A DNA stretch of 64,000 bases from Sphaerolaimus hirsutus (GCA_964036195.1 OZ038455.1:12975855-13039854), one strand, 5' to 3'. Positions 43,900 through 56,113 are shown, numbered from the stretch's first letter. Numbers and translations: made by a program. The notes: generated by a model not told the origin, from the letters alone.

Positions 43900-46800
43900 G
43901 TAGGCGTTTGACGCTTAGAACAACATTTTTTAAGACTGTGTGGTGCTTGGGCCATTGGAATTGGCCAAAGACATTGGCCATCAGTTAGGGTTCAAACGGG
44001 ATTGACTTTTCGGGATCGGGATCGGGATCGGGATTCACTTTTTGAGATTTCGGGATCGGGATCGGGATCGGGATTGGGGTTTCGGGATCGGGATCGGGAT
44101 CGGGATTGGTTTTTTGAGATTTCGGGATCGGGATCGGGATCGGGATTGGCCGGGATTGGGGTCACGGGATCGGGATCGGGATTGGGATAGGCATTTTTCC
44201 GGGATCGGGATTGGGTTCTAGGGATAGAGATTTTGGCCATTTTTCTGGCATTCACAGTTGTTCATAAAGGTTTCAAAACACTGTTGGATGCCAGAAAAGT
44301 GGCATAAAATTGACGCTGGGGGATTGCATCCACTTTTTTGCATGCAAAAACGTCATTATTTCACTTTTTATAATTTCCACTAATTTTTCCGGGATCGGGA
44401 TCCCGGACTTGGGAGTTTCTCGGGATCGGGATCGGGATTTGAAAACTTTCGGGATCGGGATCGGGATCGGGATTGGTATTTTTGAGATTTCGGGATCGGG
44501 ATCGGGATCGGGATTGGGGTTTCGGGATCGGGATCGGGATCGGGACTGGTAAATCCCGGAATTTCACGGGATCCGGGATCGGGATCGGGATCCCGTTTGA
44601 ACCCTACCATCAGTGCTACGGTTCAAACGGGACCACGGTCCCGGTAGATGGTTCGGCGAAATTCCCAGACTGGGGTCGTACCGGACCGGTCCCTATACCG
44701 CAGTCACAGTCCCGGTCCCGGAATTGTATAGTGGTTAGTAGGGTTGGAAAAAAAACGTTTTTTTTAACTCGATGTTTTTTTAAAAAAAACAACGTTTTTT
44801 TATATAATAAAAAACGTTGTTTAAAAAAAACAACGTTTTTTTTAAAAGCTCCCAGATATGACCTAGTGTCAACATATATAGCTATATCAGACAGTGGCAA
44901 TACTCCGTGATGTTCAATATGACCATATAATGGCTGTGGAGCCATGGGATAGCATTATAAGTGGTGATTTGTGTCAAAAATATCCATTTTTTGTCGGCAT
45001 GTTTGTATATCGCCTTACAGTCGATTGTTCAGTGACTTCAGGTGAAGTTTGGAACGGAATAGTGATCAAACAAGGTTATAAAAGGAGATGGTTACTTTGG
45101 GAGTGAAGTTACACACTGTGGAGGTACATGGAAGCACATTACCTCAATATTATATAATACAGCAACATATGACGGCTTATTCACCTATGGTAGCACATAG
45201 AAATCGATGCTTTGATACTAAAAATGCCACAAAACCAATGAAAACAACCACCAATGTCAATTTGTGTGTGAAATTGCGCGCTTGCGCGCAAAAATTTTGC
45301 AAAATACCTAGTGCTTAGTACTAAAAATTTTGGCCGATGTTTAAAAAAAACAAACATTTCGGACGTCATGTTTTTTTATAAAAAACAACGTTTTTTTAAA
45401 TAAAAAACGTTTAAAAAAAAAAATCGGCCAACCCTAGTGGTTAGGGTTGGAAAAAAACGTTTTTTTTAACTCAATGTTTTTTATAAAAAAAACGTTTTTT
45501 TTTAAGCTCCCAGATATAACCTTGTGTCAACATATATAGGTATATCAGACAGTGGCAATACCCTGTGATGTTATGTATGACCATATAATGGCTGTTGAGC
45601 CATGGGATAGCATTATATAAGTGGTGATTTGTGTCAAAAATATCCATTTTTCATCGACATTCATCGCCTTATAGTCGAATGTTCGTGACTTCAGGTGAAG
45701 TTTGGCATAATGGAATAGTGATGAAACAAGGTTATAAAAGAAGGTTGTTACTTTGGGAGTGAAGTTACACACTGTGGATAGGGTGGCAGACGGTACGGCC
45801 TTGCGGTAAACCGTACGGTACAGTAAATTTCCCATTTTGCGGTAAACGGTACGGTACGGTAAATCTTCAATTTTGCGGTAAACGGTACGGTACAGTAAAT
45901 CTGAAAAGTGCGGTACGCGGTACGGTACGGTACGGTAAATTTCCAATGTCAGAAATGTATCAATGCGGAACTATGTAGGGGCTTATTTATTGTGTAGAAG
46001 GAAGAAATGGAGAAAAAGTTGCAAAAAGTGGGTGAAAAATTGCAGTAGCTGAAAATAGTTGAAAATGAGTATATGACCATACATCAAACCTATCATTGCA
46101 ACAAAAAAGCTCAGAATAGAAAGTAAATACATTGAGGGTGATGTTTCACACCTTGAGAGCGTCTTGAAGCGCATGGCTTGATTTTATAAAGCACATTATA
46201 CTAATCATGAATTATAGCAATTATGCATGCAGAAATGGAAGGGCTTCAAACAGGAAAATAATGTTGTGAAAGTTGCGCGCTTGCGCGCAAATTTTTTTCA
46301 GAAAATCACATTAATTTGCATCAATAAATTGACATATTTAAGGTCAATCTGAGAAAAATTTACTGCATTTTCGGCGGTAAATGAGTGCGGTACGCGGTAC
46401 GGTACGGTAAATTTTGGAAAATGCGGTACGCGGTACGGTACGGTAAATTTCTAAAAGTGCGGTAAACGGTACGGTACGGTTCCCAAAAATGCGGTACGGT
46501 ACGGTACGGTACGGTAAATTCTGCCACCCTAACTGTGGAGGTACATGGAAGCACATTACCTCAATATTATATACTACGGCGACATATGACGGCTTATTAA
46601 CCCATGGTAGCACATATAAATGGATACTTTGATACTAAAAATGACACAAAACCAATGAAAACAACCACCAATGTCAATTTGGGTGCGAAATTGCGCGCTA
46701 GCGCGCAAAAATTTTGCAAAATACCTAGTGCTTAGTACAAAAAATTTTGGTCGATGTTTAAAAAAAACAAAAACATTTCGGACATCATTTTTAAAACAAA

Positions 46801-49800
46801 CAAACAACGTTTTTAAATAAATAAAAACGTGAAAAAAAACATCGGCCAAACCTAATAGTGGTCCCGATAAGGGATGAAAACAAGTCTTTTTCAATGACCT
46901 GGGTATGAATAAAGAACAATGGCTGGATATTATACACTACACTAACATATCACAGCCTATAATTACATGGTAGTTCTGGCCCAAATACATCAGTCCCGGT
47001 CCTGGTAGATAATGGTTCGGCAAAATTCCGGGACTGAAGCGGTACCGGTCCTGGTCTCGGTCCCGACCCCCCAGTCGCGGTCCCGGGCCCGATAAAAAAT
47101 ATGCCAGTCCCTGTCCCGATAAGAAAAATTTCTGGTCCCTGTCCCGGCCGGAAAAAGTGGTCCCGTTTGAACCTGAATCAGTGCTGCTTTGTCGGTTCGC
47201 CTGATTTTAAAGAACCCGATTCAAAGTGCCAAAGATCCGACTATTACTTATGTTAATCCGATAACATAAATATTTATCCTTCAGAATTCCTAACGACAAC
47301 CCTAACTGCAGGCAGAGAAAATGAAGAAAGCTAAAATCAACGTTCAAACTCCAGTGTATAAAATGGATCAGGGTCAACCTCATGACAACACGATCAGTTT
47401 GAAATCAAACGCAGACCCCTTGGAACCAGTGTGGGCTTATTTTGATCCCAGGTTACATCCGAACCTATTATTTCACCAGGAATTTTACGTCATACGCATT
47501 TCACTCACTTTTTGAGACATTTTACGCGGTGTGGTACTGCTAAAGACAGATCAGAAAAAACCCCTAAAAATTCCACTCCCCCCAAGCAGATTTAATCGGA
47601 TTACCATTCTTCTACTATCAATTTACGCGGAAGGCCAACCCGCTTACTGCCATTATCTGACTGCAAATGGCACCAAACTATCCGGAACGGCACCATTCAA
47701 AACCAAAGTGTCACCAGAATACATGTTGCACTGTGAAAATGGGGTTAACGCACCATTTGTCACGGTGACCAAGCTGGGAAGACTGGAGGGAAACACAGCG
47801 GCAAGGGATATGATTAGGGTTGGCAGGGTGCCAGGGTGGGGTGAGTGCAATTGCGTTTGAATGTAGGGTACAAACGGAATCCCCATCCCGAATCCCGGAA
47901 AATTTCGGGATTTAACAGTTCCAATGCCGATCCCGAAACCTCAATCCCGATCCCACGATCTCAAACAACCAATCACGATCCCGATAAGTCAATTCCGTTT
48001 GAAGTGAATGTCACTATGTGAATTGTTCTATTGGATGCCTGAATAAATTTTTTCGTATCTTTTCAGACAACAAACGGCGGCCCTTGGCAATCTGCCTGGC
48101 GCCAATTTTCGGTCACAACGTTCTTTGGCCCCTACTTTTGCAATTTGTATCAGCGCATCAGAGATTTGGAGCCTCCTATTTCTATTTCTATATACTCAAC
48201 GAATCAGACAACGCGACAACGGCACTTCTAGACCATTTTGTGGCCAATAAAATCGGGGAAATTATTTATTTACCTACAAAATTGAAGCACAACGCCCGTT
48301 GCATCAACGTGCACAGGTGCAGACACAACTTTCAAATAAATGATTGCGTTTTTAGAACGCTGAACAGGTGAGAGAAAATCAAATTTTACAAGTGGATTGA
48401 AAAATTTACCGAAAACTATATAAATAAATATAATGTGCGATCGCTAATGAGCAGATTTGAACTGGCGGCTGCAATCGATATTGACGATATGCTAGTCCCC
48501 GCTGACACAGGGAAAAACTGGCCACAAGTCATCAGGTAAATAAGTATACTCGGCGGACCGCATGCTATGCATTTACCTGAAGGAAACACATCATCATGAC
48601 GTCAACGCCAATGAAATAAAAATTGTTCCAAACAAAAATAAAAAAACCGCTTCAGGAAAAAACGATAACTTGCTGCCTTTTTCCGACTCCGCCTTTTTCT
48701 TTTTAAAATATTTATTTTTTGTGAACTGCGTACATGGGGACATCCGTTCCAAAAGTTCACAAGCGCCAAATCCAGAAAAATCGAGTTAGCGTTGGATTCG
48801 ACATCCACGTATAATTCTGCCCATTTTGGTAAAAAATCAGTGTTATAGTCCATTTCGTTCCCGAGATACAGTGGTACCGTTTTTCAGAAAAATCACAATT
48901 TTCATATCGAAAGTGCACATATTTATCCATCTCAGATCCCCTATGAAAAACAGAACTTTCATTTCGTTAGTGCACATATCCATGTCGGACCACCGGAGTT
49001 TCATTTCATAAGTGCACATATCCAAAAAATAGTTTCATTTCCAAAAGTGCACGCGTGCTCCGGATCGCTCGCGAAGAGCCGGCCGGATTTCCCATACAAA
49101 ATAAAGTTTCATTTCCAAATGTGCATACGTGAATTTCCAAATTTATTTTGCTCTATAAATCGGATACGGGTATAAATATAGATCTGAAAATTTAGGTTTG
49201 TGTACTTCTCGAAAAGTACTTCTCAGTGGTGTAATTGGTTTTGCCCTGCGATGCACCGTTAGGAAGTTATTTACATTTCATTTTCAAATTTACTCCTTAT
49301 TTTGGGTGGTTTACAAAATATGACATAACTCCCAAAATAATTACCAACCGACAAAATTGAGGGACACAAAAATTATAGACAAATGTCCGAGATATCTGAA
49401 AAGTGCAGGGCAAGCTTTGTCGCCCAAACATGGCGCTGCCGGGCCAGCGCCAAACTTTAAAATGCGATTTTGAAAAATCGAAAAATCTGGATGTTAACTT
49501 TTGGAATGAAAGTCCCCACATACGTATCCCGTTCGCGCGTTATCGACTGAGATATAAATAATTCTGGGCGCATACTTTACGGTCCGCCGAGTATTTAAAA
49601 CTAAAACGTCACAAGAAATCGACGAGTTGTGAAAACCGCCCACCCGCATTTAGGGAATCCGATCCAAATAAAAAGTATGGTGCATTCTGTCTGCGAAACA
49701 GATGGATTTGGGCTGGAATCACATACAGAGAAGATGAGATGTTCTCAACTGATAGGGATAATGGGACAAAACTTGGCATGATGCCAATGATGCAGTTTCA

Positions 49801-51228
49801 CAACACGACTGCCTATGCGCCACCAGGTTAGTGCATGTTGGTATACCGAAAAGTATGTGCAGAATCCTACCATAATTTAATGAATAAAATCTTGTGATAA
49901 ATTTTTGAAATAAATTATTCCATAGTATAAACGAATTATTATGGTGAAAAAAGTATAATTTTTGGTTCATTATTCACTTCGGTTATGGTAGGTTTCCATA
50001 CTAAGTGCGATGTCCGCCGAGTATACTTACTTATATGCGGTCAAGGACGTATCCAGAGGGGCCCGTTCCCGGGTGAGACCTGAAAAACTTTGAGAAAATG
50101 GAATGGAAAAAGTTAGAAGACAAATGGCAAGTGACAAGAAAGCTAAAACGTTTTGACTTTTGACTTATCATTTCATTCACACATACTTTTATCTCAAGCC
50201 TTGACCTCTCATTAACAAATGCATTTTTTAACTTATACACTCTCGGAATTAACACCCTGGCCCTTATCGTAAACACAAAAATGCCCGGTCAAACGAGCCA
50301 ATCCTGCCCAAACGCACGCAGGACACACATCCAAATGTCTAGTCAGACCGGAATCAGTGCTTCTTATGGGTGTGCACCGAGTATGGCGCATGGCCGAGCC
50401 CTACACCACTCTGTGGGCCCCCAAGACACTGGGTTCCGTTAGACATTACAGGAACACCACCAGCTGGCATGAAAAGTCGGTTGTTGTACTTACCAGAGTT
50501 GTTAAAAATACCTTAAGTGAACATACTGTCTGTATTTGCTGGAATAATTCCCCTGGGGAACTAATTTTCGTCAGACTTTTTGAGGGGGAACTATTCAAGA
50601 GGGAGGGGGGATTCTTTTTGGTCGGACTTATCGAGGCGGGGTGGGGGAGTGCTTTTAAAGAGGGGGACTTATTCAAGGGGGGATTATTATTTTGTCTAAA
50701 TTTTCAAGCATGTTTCTATCAACCCATTTCATGAAAGATGCTTTATTAACAACATAACATGCCATTTTTGTTCAACTTAAACACAACAAATCTACCATAT
50801 GCCTAAAGAGGGAATTATTTTTTCCTCATTCGTCTAATAGGAGGTATTATTCAAGCAAATACGATAAATGTACACACTTATTAGAGAAACAAACATATTT
50901 ACTCAGTACTAGAGTATAGGTACACTTTTCAAGTAACGTGAATTACAGGGCGAATTCGAGAAAACAAAGACGCAACTGTGGCATTTACTTGTATTTCTGG
51001 TTCTTTCACACCACCAAATGCCAATACTTTTTCCCTCGACATTTACATTTTACTGGCGCACGGCCAATCACAAACCAAATTAGAACAAAAACAACCCTCC
51101 CCTACACGAACAGACACAAAATGCAAGCAACGAACATGGGAAGCATGTCGAACACCTCCCTGCCGCAGTCGGTCGAGCGAGACATCGTCCTCCTGGCTGA
51201 CCACACGCTGCAACAGGTGCTCAATTAG
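43750..51228 (+). CDS. GT92 (DUF23) family glycosyltransferase, 8 exons
   Basis: Predicted type II Golgi-membrane glycosyltransferase. Exons 43750-43899, 47312-47451, 47590-47840, 48067-48367, 48455-48535, 49654-49826, 50322-50475 and 51114-51228 sum to 1365 bases (454 residues), all phases agreeing. A short cytoplasmic tail and signal anchor (about 13-29, VSLVIICILCACALYIA) are followed by AYFDPRFNRITILLLS, RRPLAICLAPIFG (184-196), NDCVFR (272-277), the metal-binding DxD-type IDIDD (288-292) and GVHRVW (382-387), in the order and spacing I recall for DUF23 proteins. Characterised nematode members add galactose to core fucose of N-glycans; the substrate here is unknown. The junction of the last two exons is the least certain. 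Confidence 0.86.
43986..44606. mobile_element. hAT-like MITE, GGGATC array (GT92 intron 1)
   Basis: Nearly identical to 4115-4735, with perfect 8-bp duplication CCATCAGT (43978-43985, 44607-44614). The two copies differ by only a few bases, so both are recent. Confidence 0.93.
44739..45436. mobile_element. TAGGGTTGG hAT-like element, AACGTTTT array
   Basis: TAGGGTTGGAAAAAAAACG to AATCGGCCAACCCTA, perfect 8-bp duplication GTGGTTAG (44731-44738, 45437-45444). Ends are arrays of TTTAAAAAAAACAACGTTTT. Confidence 0.88.
45442..46854. mobile_element. TAGGGTTGG hAT-like element, second copy, itself interrupted
   Basis: It starts within the duplicated target of its neighbour. TAGGGTTGGAAAAAAACG to ACATCGGCCAAACCTA, duplication CTAGTGGT/ATAGTGGT (7 of 8). 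It is interrupted by 45779-46531. Confidence 0.82.
45779..46531. mobile_element. hAT-like MITE, TAGGGTGGCAGA ends, CGGTACGGTA array
   Basis: TAGGGTGGCAGACGGTACGG to ATTCTGCCACCCTA, perfect 8-bp duplication ACTGTGGA (45771-45778, 46532-46539). Arrays of GCGGTACGGTACGGTAAA lie at both ends around a unique core. Confidence 0.92.
47312..47451 (+). CDS. GT92 exon 2
   Basis: Acceptor CTAACTGCAG. It encodes AEKMKKAKINVQTPVYKMDQ and on to PVWAYFDPR. Donor CCCAG/GTTACA, phase 2. The AYFDxR stretch begins the DUF23 region. Confidence 0.82.
47590..47840 (+). CDS. GT92 exon 3
   Basis: Acceptor CTCCCCCCAAGCAG. It encodes FNRITILLLSIYAEGQPAYC, then TANGTKLSG and VSPEYMLHCENGV. The donor TGGG/GTGAGT is consensus, phase 1. 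It includes the conserved cysteine of the domain's first strand pair. Confidence 0.88.
47864..48002. mobile_element. Small degraded TAGGG(T/A)CAAACGG element in GT92 intron 3
   Basis: TAGGGTACAAACGG to CCGTTTGAAG with AATCCCGATCCC units. The flanks agree at only 6 of 8 bases. It fills most of the 226-bp intron. Confidence 0.65.
48067..48367 (+). CDS. GT92 exon 4 (catalytic domain core)
   Basis: Acceptor TATCTTTTCAG. It encodes DNKRRPLAICLAPIFGHNVL, then QRFGASYFYFYILNES and INDCVFRTLN. This is the most family-typical exon. Donor AACAG/GTGAGA, phase 2. Confidence 0.93.
48455..48535 (+). CDS. GT92 exon 5 (DxD motif)
   Basis: It encodes RFELAAAIDIDDMLVPADTG then KNWPQVI. IDIDD corresponds to the DxDE metal site. 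The acceptor ATGAGCAG is weak, but the distance from NDCVFR to the DxD motif fits the family only with this start. Donor ATCAG/GTAAAT. Confidence 0.87.
48543..50030. repeat. TATACTCGGCGG element ends around GT92 exon 6
   Basis: Ends at 48545-48563 (AGTATACTCGGCGGACCGC), 49572-49590 and 50005-50025 (complement). The interior repeats CATTTCATAAGTGCACATAT units (48900-49130). It is unclear which two ends form one element. Confidence 0.6.
49654..49826 (+). CDS. GT92 exon 6
   Basis: Acceptor CCCGCATTTAG after a C-rich tract. It encodes ESDPNKKYGAFCLRNRWIWA then GMMPMMQFHNTTAYAPP. Donor CCAG/GTTAGT, phase 1. It lies between inverted copies of the TATACTCGGCGG element. Confidence 0.85.
50322..50475 (+). 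CDS. GT92 exon 7
   Basis: It encodes GHTSKCLVRPESVLLMGVHR then VWRMAEPYTTLWAPK and VRHYRNTTSWHE. KxxVRPE...MGVHxVW and HYR are typical of the domain's end. The acceptor is CGCACGCAG. The donor (GAAAA/GTCGG) is chosen only by phase and may be a few bases off. Confidence 0.8.
50505..50936. repeat. Degraded repeat in the last GT92 intron
   Basis: It starts near CAGAGTTGTTAAAAATACC and contains GGGGGACTTATTCAAG-type units, but no matching right end was found. Confidence 0.45.
51114..51228 (+). CDS. GT92 exon 8 (C-terminus, stop)
   Basis: It encodes HKMQATNMGSMSNTSLPQSV then ERDIVLLADHTLQQVLN and TAG at 51226-51228. Acceptor CCTACACGAACAG. GC content and codon use match the other exons. The frame is open further upstream, so the exon could start as early as 50949. 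Confidence 0.6.
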
Positions 51229-51342
51229 CTAATAGTGAAAGTGATTGGTGGGACGAACGAACCAGGGACGATATTAGAGATTTAAAAAACAACAACGCTG
51301 TTTTTTAAAAACGTGTGCGTGTAATGGCGGTGGTTCAATGTG

Positions 51343-51579
51343 CCTACACACACTAGTTTTCACCGTGACTTCGTGTGAAAACTGAAATTTGTTCAAAAGC
51401 AAATTAATGAACACGGTTGAATGATTTAATTTAGATTAAATTAGAATTTAAATTAGTGAAAGTTAAAGTTTGAAAATTTTCAAACTAAAACACATAGCAT
51501 ACGATAAGAGTAGGCTGAATGTCGCTATGTCGCCATTTCAGTTTTCACACGTGTCACGGTGAAAACTAGTGTGTGGGGC
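51343..51579. mobile_element. Palindromic MITE, CACACACTAGTTTTCACCGT ends
   Basis: The left end CACACTAGTTTTCACCGTGA and right end TCACGGTGAAAACTAGTGTG are perfect complements, with imperfectly mirrored arms between. It lies about 115 bp past the GT92 stop. Confidence 0.8.
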
Positions 51580-51620
51580 CAATGGGCGGGTCGAGTCTTG
51601 TCTGTGATGTTATTGGTGTA

Positions 51621-51913
51621 CGGTATTTCCTCGAAATACCCCCACCCCGGGGGTGATTGCTTCAGAGTGCGACTAGTGAGGGGGTATTTCGCGCGGGCGG
51701 GTGGGGGGGGGGCTATCATTTCGCCAGAAATTTTTTGAACTCCCAGTGCTCATTTGTCAAACCGCGGGTTTTATCATACACGTTCTCTTTACACTCTATG
51801 TGGGGAGGGGTATTTCGAGGGGGGGCTTATCAATTCATGGTGGCCATTTTGAGGGGGGCGTGGTATTTCCAACGGCGGTTTCGAGGGGGGGGGGTTGTTT
51901 CAACGAAATACGG
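51621..51913. mobile_element. CCGTATT-family element
   Basis: CGGTATTTCCTCGAAATACC to CAACGAAATACGG with TA on both sides. The interior is rich in GAGGGGGG runs. Confidence 0.65.
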
Positions 51914-51919
51914 TATTCG

Positions 51920-53450
51920 GATGTTCGCGAATGAGAGCAAATAAATGCAATTGGCGCCACGCACACTAGCGCACCACCAAAGGTTATGAAACCTATAAAT
52001 CTTTTTGAGAACACTTTTGTTTGCCAGAATGACGAGTCTATCAAGTCATCTACGGTTTACGGTGATCAAAAACATTCATTCCGGTAAACTCAAATGTGGT
52101 CAACACAGATTTAAGAGTTTCCATATTTCGACGGTGTAAATACTGGCGCGTGTAGGCCACATTAGGCGGTGGAAACACTAAACTTTCATTGTGCCAGTTA
52201 TCAAGGGTATTTACGTCATTCATCACATTCGAACACACTATTCATTTTCATTTATCAAAATCACTTAATTACTTAAAAAGTTATAATAACTAATTATGGC
52301 TAACAACTATGGTCAAATACTGCCGTAATGGTCAGGCAACAAACAATATCGAGGCAACGCACATTTCCCCAAACACATTTCTAAGGTATACCCGAAAACG
52401 ACACAAATATTTTCATAACCATAAAAATCTAATAATCGTTTCACTAAATGTACAGACCCGACATTTAACAAATGGGCTTTTTCCGTGAAGTGATTGCAGG
52501 CAGGTGTTTAAATATAATCTGTTGAAAATTGTAGCATTTTATTGAACTGTCCACAAAATGACAGCAAAAGCACGCAGCAAACTTCACGCAAAAGCACAGT
52601 GGAAAAATAGGGCGTAACGGTATTTTTGACAATGATAGGCATGCGGCGTTTGCGAAATCAAAAGGATTCAAACGGAAAAAATGAAACAGTGGCCAGTCTC
52701 ATTTCGTCAATTCGTGATGGCTACATCGATATCGCGTTACGATGAAGTTGACAAAGTTTTTAGCCGAAAATAACGTCTTTTCTTGGCACTGAGCCAACTT
52801 TTTCCTTTTAAATATTTTATTGAGCCACTGCGCAGATGGCGAAAAGCAGCGATATGCATGTTATGTTTTTATCCACGTTGTCATACTGCCAGTTTTTGTC
52901 GGACAGTAGGCAGTAGCGCCACCAAGCAACGGTTAGTAAGCACCAGACAAAATATTAAAAAGGGAAGAGTTGGGCCGCTGACAAATGAATAATTATTTTA
53001 ATTACAAATTTTTTAGGCTTCAAACTTAACTCTATCGTAACTGAATATCGACAAAGTTGAAACAGAAGTTTGTACGTGATCAGCCTTGCTCGCTGATCGA
53101 GAAAGGCGATATGCCCATTATGGACATTGAATTCTAAGTCGATAAGTCCAAAAATTGCCCATAGGGCAAATCTATGGAGGCTGGGAACAAAGATTTCATT
53201 GCTCCAGTTCATGGGAACAATTCATGGCAAGAAGTCGATAAGTCCACTTGTTTACTGGTCCATTTATGCTTGAGCTTTATCTCCATTTGGAGGGAATTGG
53301 AAATGTAAGTAAATAATTCGAAACGCGACTTTCTCAACATCGAATTTTTGGACTTATCGACTTTTTGAAGCAGTCGCCTCACATGTAATGTAAATATATC
53401 CTCGAATGAGCCCCCTAATGCATTTAGATCAGACGTGGGTTACTTCGAGG
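51920..53450. other. Gene-free stretch
   Basis: AT-rich DNA with AGTCGATAAGTCCA motifs repeated near 53130-53360 in both orientations. No exon supported. Confidence 0.45.
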
Positions 53451-53457
53451 GGAAATG

Positions 53458-53578
53458 TCAACTGGTTCCGATACCAATTCAAAGCTTGCTGACGAGCCAA
53501 CGAACGACGTTCAAAAGCAAACCTGGAATTGGGATCGGAACCACTTGACACTTGGTCTCGATGTCAACTAGTGTGTGG
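53458..53578. mobile_element. Short MITE, GTCAACTGGTTCCGAT family
   Basis: ATGTCAACTGGTTCCGATAC to its counterpart GATGTCAACTAGTGTGTGGG. It shares the CAAAGCTTGCTGACGAG block with 10569-10729, inverted. Confidence 0.65.
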
Positions 53579-54686
53579 GGAAAATTCAGGGGGTTAATTC
53601 GAAGACATTGGGTTTTTTAAATACATTTTATACATTACACACTACTTGGTATTTACCAAATCCCGCATTACCATACCATCACCTTTAAAAAAAGAAGTAA
53701 TTATTAACGCATTCGGTATATTTAACGAGGGGAATATGTATTTGTATAATTTATAATTACGTAAAACTCTGAGGCGTGAACAAATTGGGAATATATTTCT
53801 GAGGATAAACTATATAGGCTGAGCATCGATCGGAAAAATCTTTTAAAGATTATTTAGAACTTTGAGATTTTAGCCTAAATAACGCATCGCACGGTTGAAC
53901 AGTCGGGTAAAAAATTTATAAAGGGGGTTCAGTCGGGGCCACACCCCCTAGATATTTATCTATCTCGCAGAGAAGCCATTAGCGCGCCGTTTCCACGGTA
54001 GACTTTCCAGAAATTATGTAGAAAAGCTTGTATTTTTCATTTAAAAACTTAGCCATGCATTCATCTAATTTTTAGTTTCATCCATCTAATCAGGCCACTC
54101 AGAGCCGAAAAATCGTTTAACCCGATGTGAATGCTCTAAAAAACGTATCGACAAATGCCAGAAACCCTCAACACCAATATGAACAGAAATTCCAATCAAT
54201 AGGAAACACCGGACGTCACAAATGATTTTAAGAGTATGATTAGTATGTACAGATAAAAAGTTTGAAAACATCAGCGACACACCGCACACTCGAAAATTTG
54301 CAATACTAGGGATTTAGCGGTGTTTTTTTAACGTTTGAAAAAATACACAGGCATAGCAACCGTTTTTAAAAACCTCGGCCATAATTTTCAGTACTAAGCA
54401 CTATGTATTTTGCGATTTTCTGCGTGCTGAGCGTGCAACTTCACAGACAGTTTACCATTGGCGGTGGTTTCCATTTGTTTTGAGGCATTTTTAGTGTAAA
54501 AGCTTCCATTTATTCATGCTATTGTCGTAATAAGTTGTGATATATTAGTGGAGTATATAAAATCCAGCCAATGTACTCCCACACTGCCAATGCATTAGCC
54601 TTCACTTAATATTTACAACCCCATTGAGGCATTATTCCATGCCGAACTTCACTTTAAGACATGAACATTTAACAAAAGGCGATATA

Positions 54687-55103
54687 CCGTATTACCTCGA
54701 ATTATCCCCCCCTTGAATTAACCCTTCCTCAAAATGGGCTGGGGAAATAATAAACCCCCCTCGAAATACCCCCCCCCCCTTCGGAATGATGTACGTCATG
54801 TACATAATAAATACGTCATGTATGCAATGTACATGATGTATATTACTGTTAATTTGCATTGCAGCTACACATAGACTAGTTTGTGTAGCTATCTACGTTT
54901 TTATGTCTAAATATATCCTGTTTGGACACATTTATTACCTGTTTTGGGTATGCAAATGCCTACTATTTACTACGATCCTTACGAAAATTTCTGACGAAAT
55001 AATAAAAAAACCCCTCGAATAAACCCCCCCCTTGAATTAACCCCCCCTCAAATTTTGCTGGCGAAATAATAAACCCCCATGGGGGTATTTCGAGGTAATA
55101 CGG
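54687..55103. mobile_element. TA-duplicating MITE, CCGTATTACCTCGAATTATC ends
   Basis: Perfect TIRs and TA on both sides. Its core (ATGTACATGATGTATATTAC, TATATCCTGTTTGGACACAT) is also in 28961-29324, so the two are one subfamily. Confidence 0.83.
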
Positions 55104-55623
55104 TACCTATGTAACAAATCAGCAAGGCAGTTTTTACACTGTAGAAGTATGTGGGAGCACATTAGCTAGGTAGTATATATTACACTGATATCATAAGGCT
55201 TATTATTACACAATAGCATGAAAAAATGATATTTTTGTACTAAAAATGCCTCAAAAGTAAAACCAGTCAAAAACCAAGACTGGTAATGTGCGTGTGAAAT
55301 TGCGCGGACATCCTCTGAGACACCGGCCATCCCTCGTTTAATCAAATTTATATTGTCAAATTCTAGTGTGCTTTGCGTCAGTGAATGAAAAAAATGATCT
55401 GCGAATGGCAAGTAGCTTCTAAATGAAGTAGAAATCGGAAAGCTACCTATACATTTTCGTGGCCACCCGACGACTGCCCAAAATGGCCCATTAAAAAATA
55501 GTAATCAACAGCCGTCGAAAGTAGAGTAAAAGATCATGAGGCAAACATTTGTGAAGTATGCGTTTACTAAGACATCTGTTCGAGCCTAATTCAGCAATAG
55601 ATGTTTAAAACCACCGGATAACC

Positions 55624-56113
55624 CAGGGGTCTCCTAGGGGGGGGGGGGGGGCTGCCCCCCCCCCAAATCGGCCAGCTATATATATATCCCGGAGGCCGCT
55701 CAGCTATCTATCTATCCCGAGGCAAAATTTTTGGCTACTACCCCAAAAGACCCCCCCCCCAAATCGCTCAGCTATCTATCTATCTGGAGTGGTTTTTGAG
55801 AAATTTTGCCCCAATTTTCGCTCAAAATCACTAATGTTCGCACCTTTTTATAGTTTTTCACCTTCAAAATCGTGCTTTCCGGCTATATACATGATTATAC
55901 ACCTATTTTTAGCCATTTTATACCTACTTTTGGCTACTTTTAACTGATTATTAGCGATTTTTTCCCCTTTCTGCCTTCTTAACCTTGAAAAAGCCTATAT
56001 ATTGTGCCCCCGCCAGCCCCCCCCCAGAAAAATTTTCCAGCTATCTATCCCTCCGGAGGAGCGATTTGCTATCTATCCAGCCCCCGCGAGGGCCAAAATC
56101 CTGGAGACCCCTG
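55624..56113. mobile_element. CAGGGGTCTC hAT-like element (GATAGATAGC type)
   Basis: CAGGGGTCTCC to GGAGACCCCTG, duplication GGATAACC/GGATGACC (7 of 8). The interior runs GCTCAGCTATCTATCTATCC, then a conserved TTTCGCTCAAAATC core. Confidence 0.88.

Larger units (their letters stand above)
44617..47176. mobile_element. hAT-like MITE, GGTCCC array, with three nested elements
   Basis: Left end TACGGTTCAAACGGGACC, right end CCCGTTTGAACCTGA, perfect 8-bp duplication ATCAGTGC (44609-44616, 47177-47184). The left duplication overlaps the right duplication of the neighbour 43986-44606. Nested inside are 44739-45436 and 45442-46854. Confidence 0.85.

Noticed and set aside
45779-46531. Promoter or centromere-like interpretation of the CGGTACGGTA arrays
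   Set aside because: Bounded by TIRs and a perfect 8-bp duplication, so it is a transposon interior.
47452-47515. Continuation of GT92 exon 2 through LHPNLLFHQEFYVIR to a stop
   Set aside because: The phase-2 donor CCCAG/GTTACA joins cleanly to the strongly DUF23-like exon 3.
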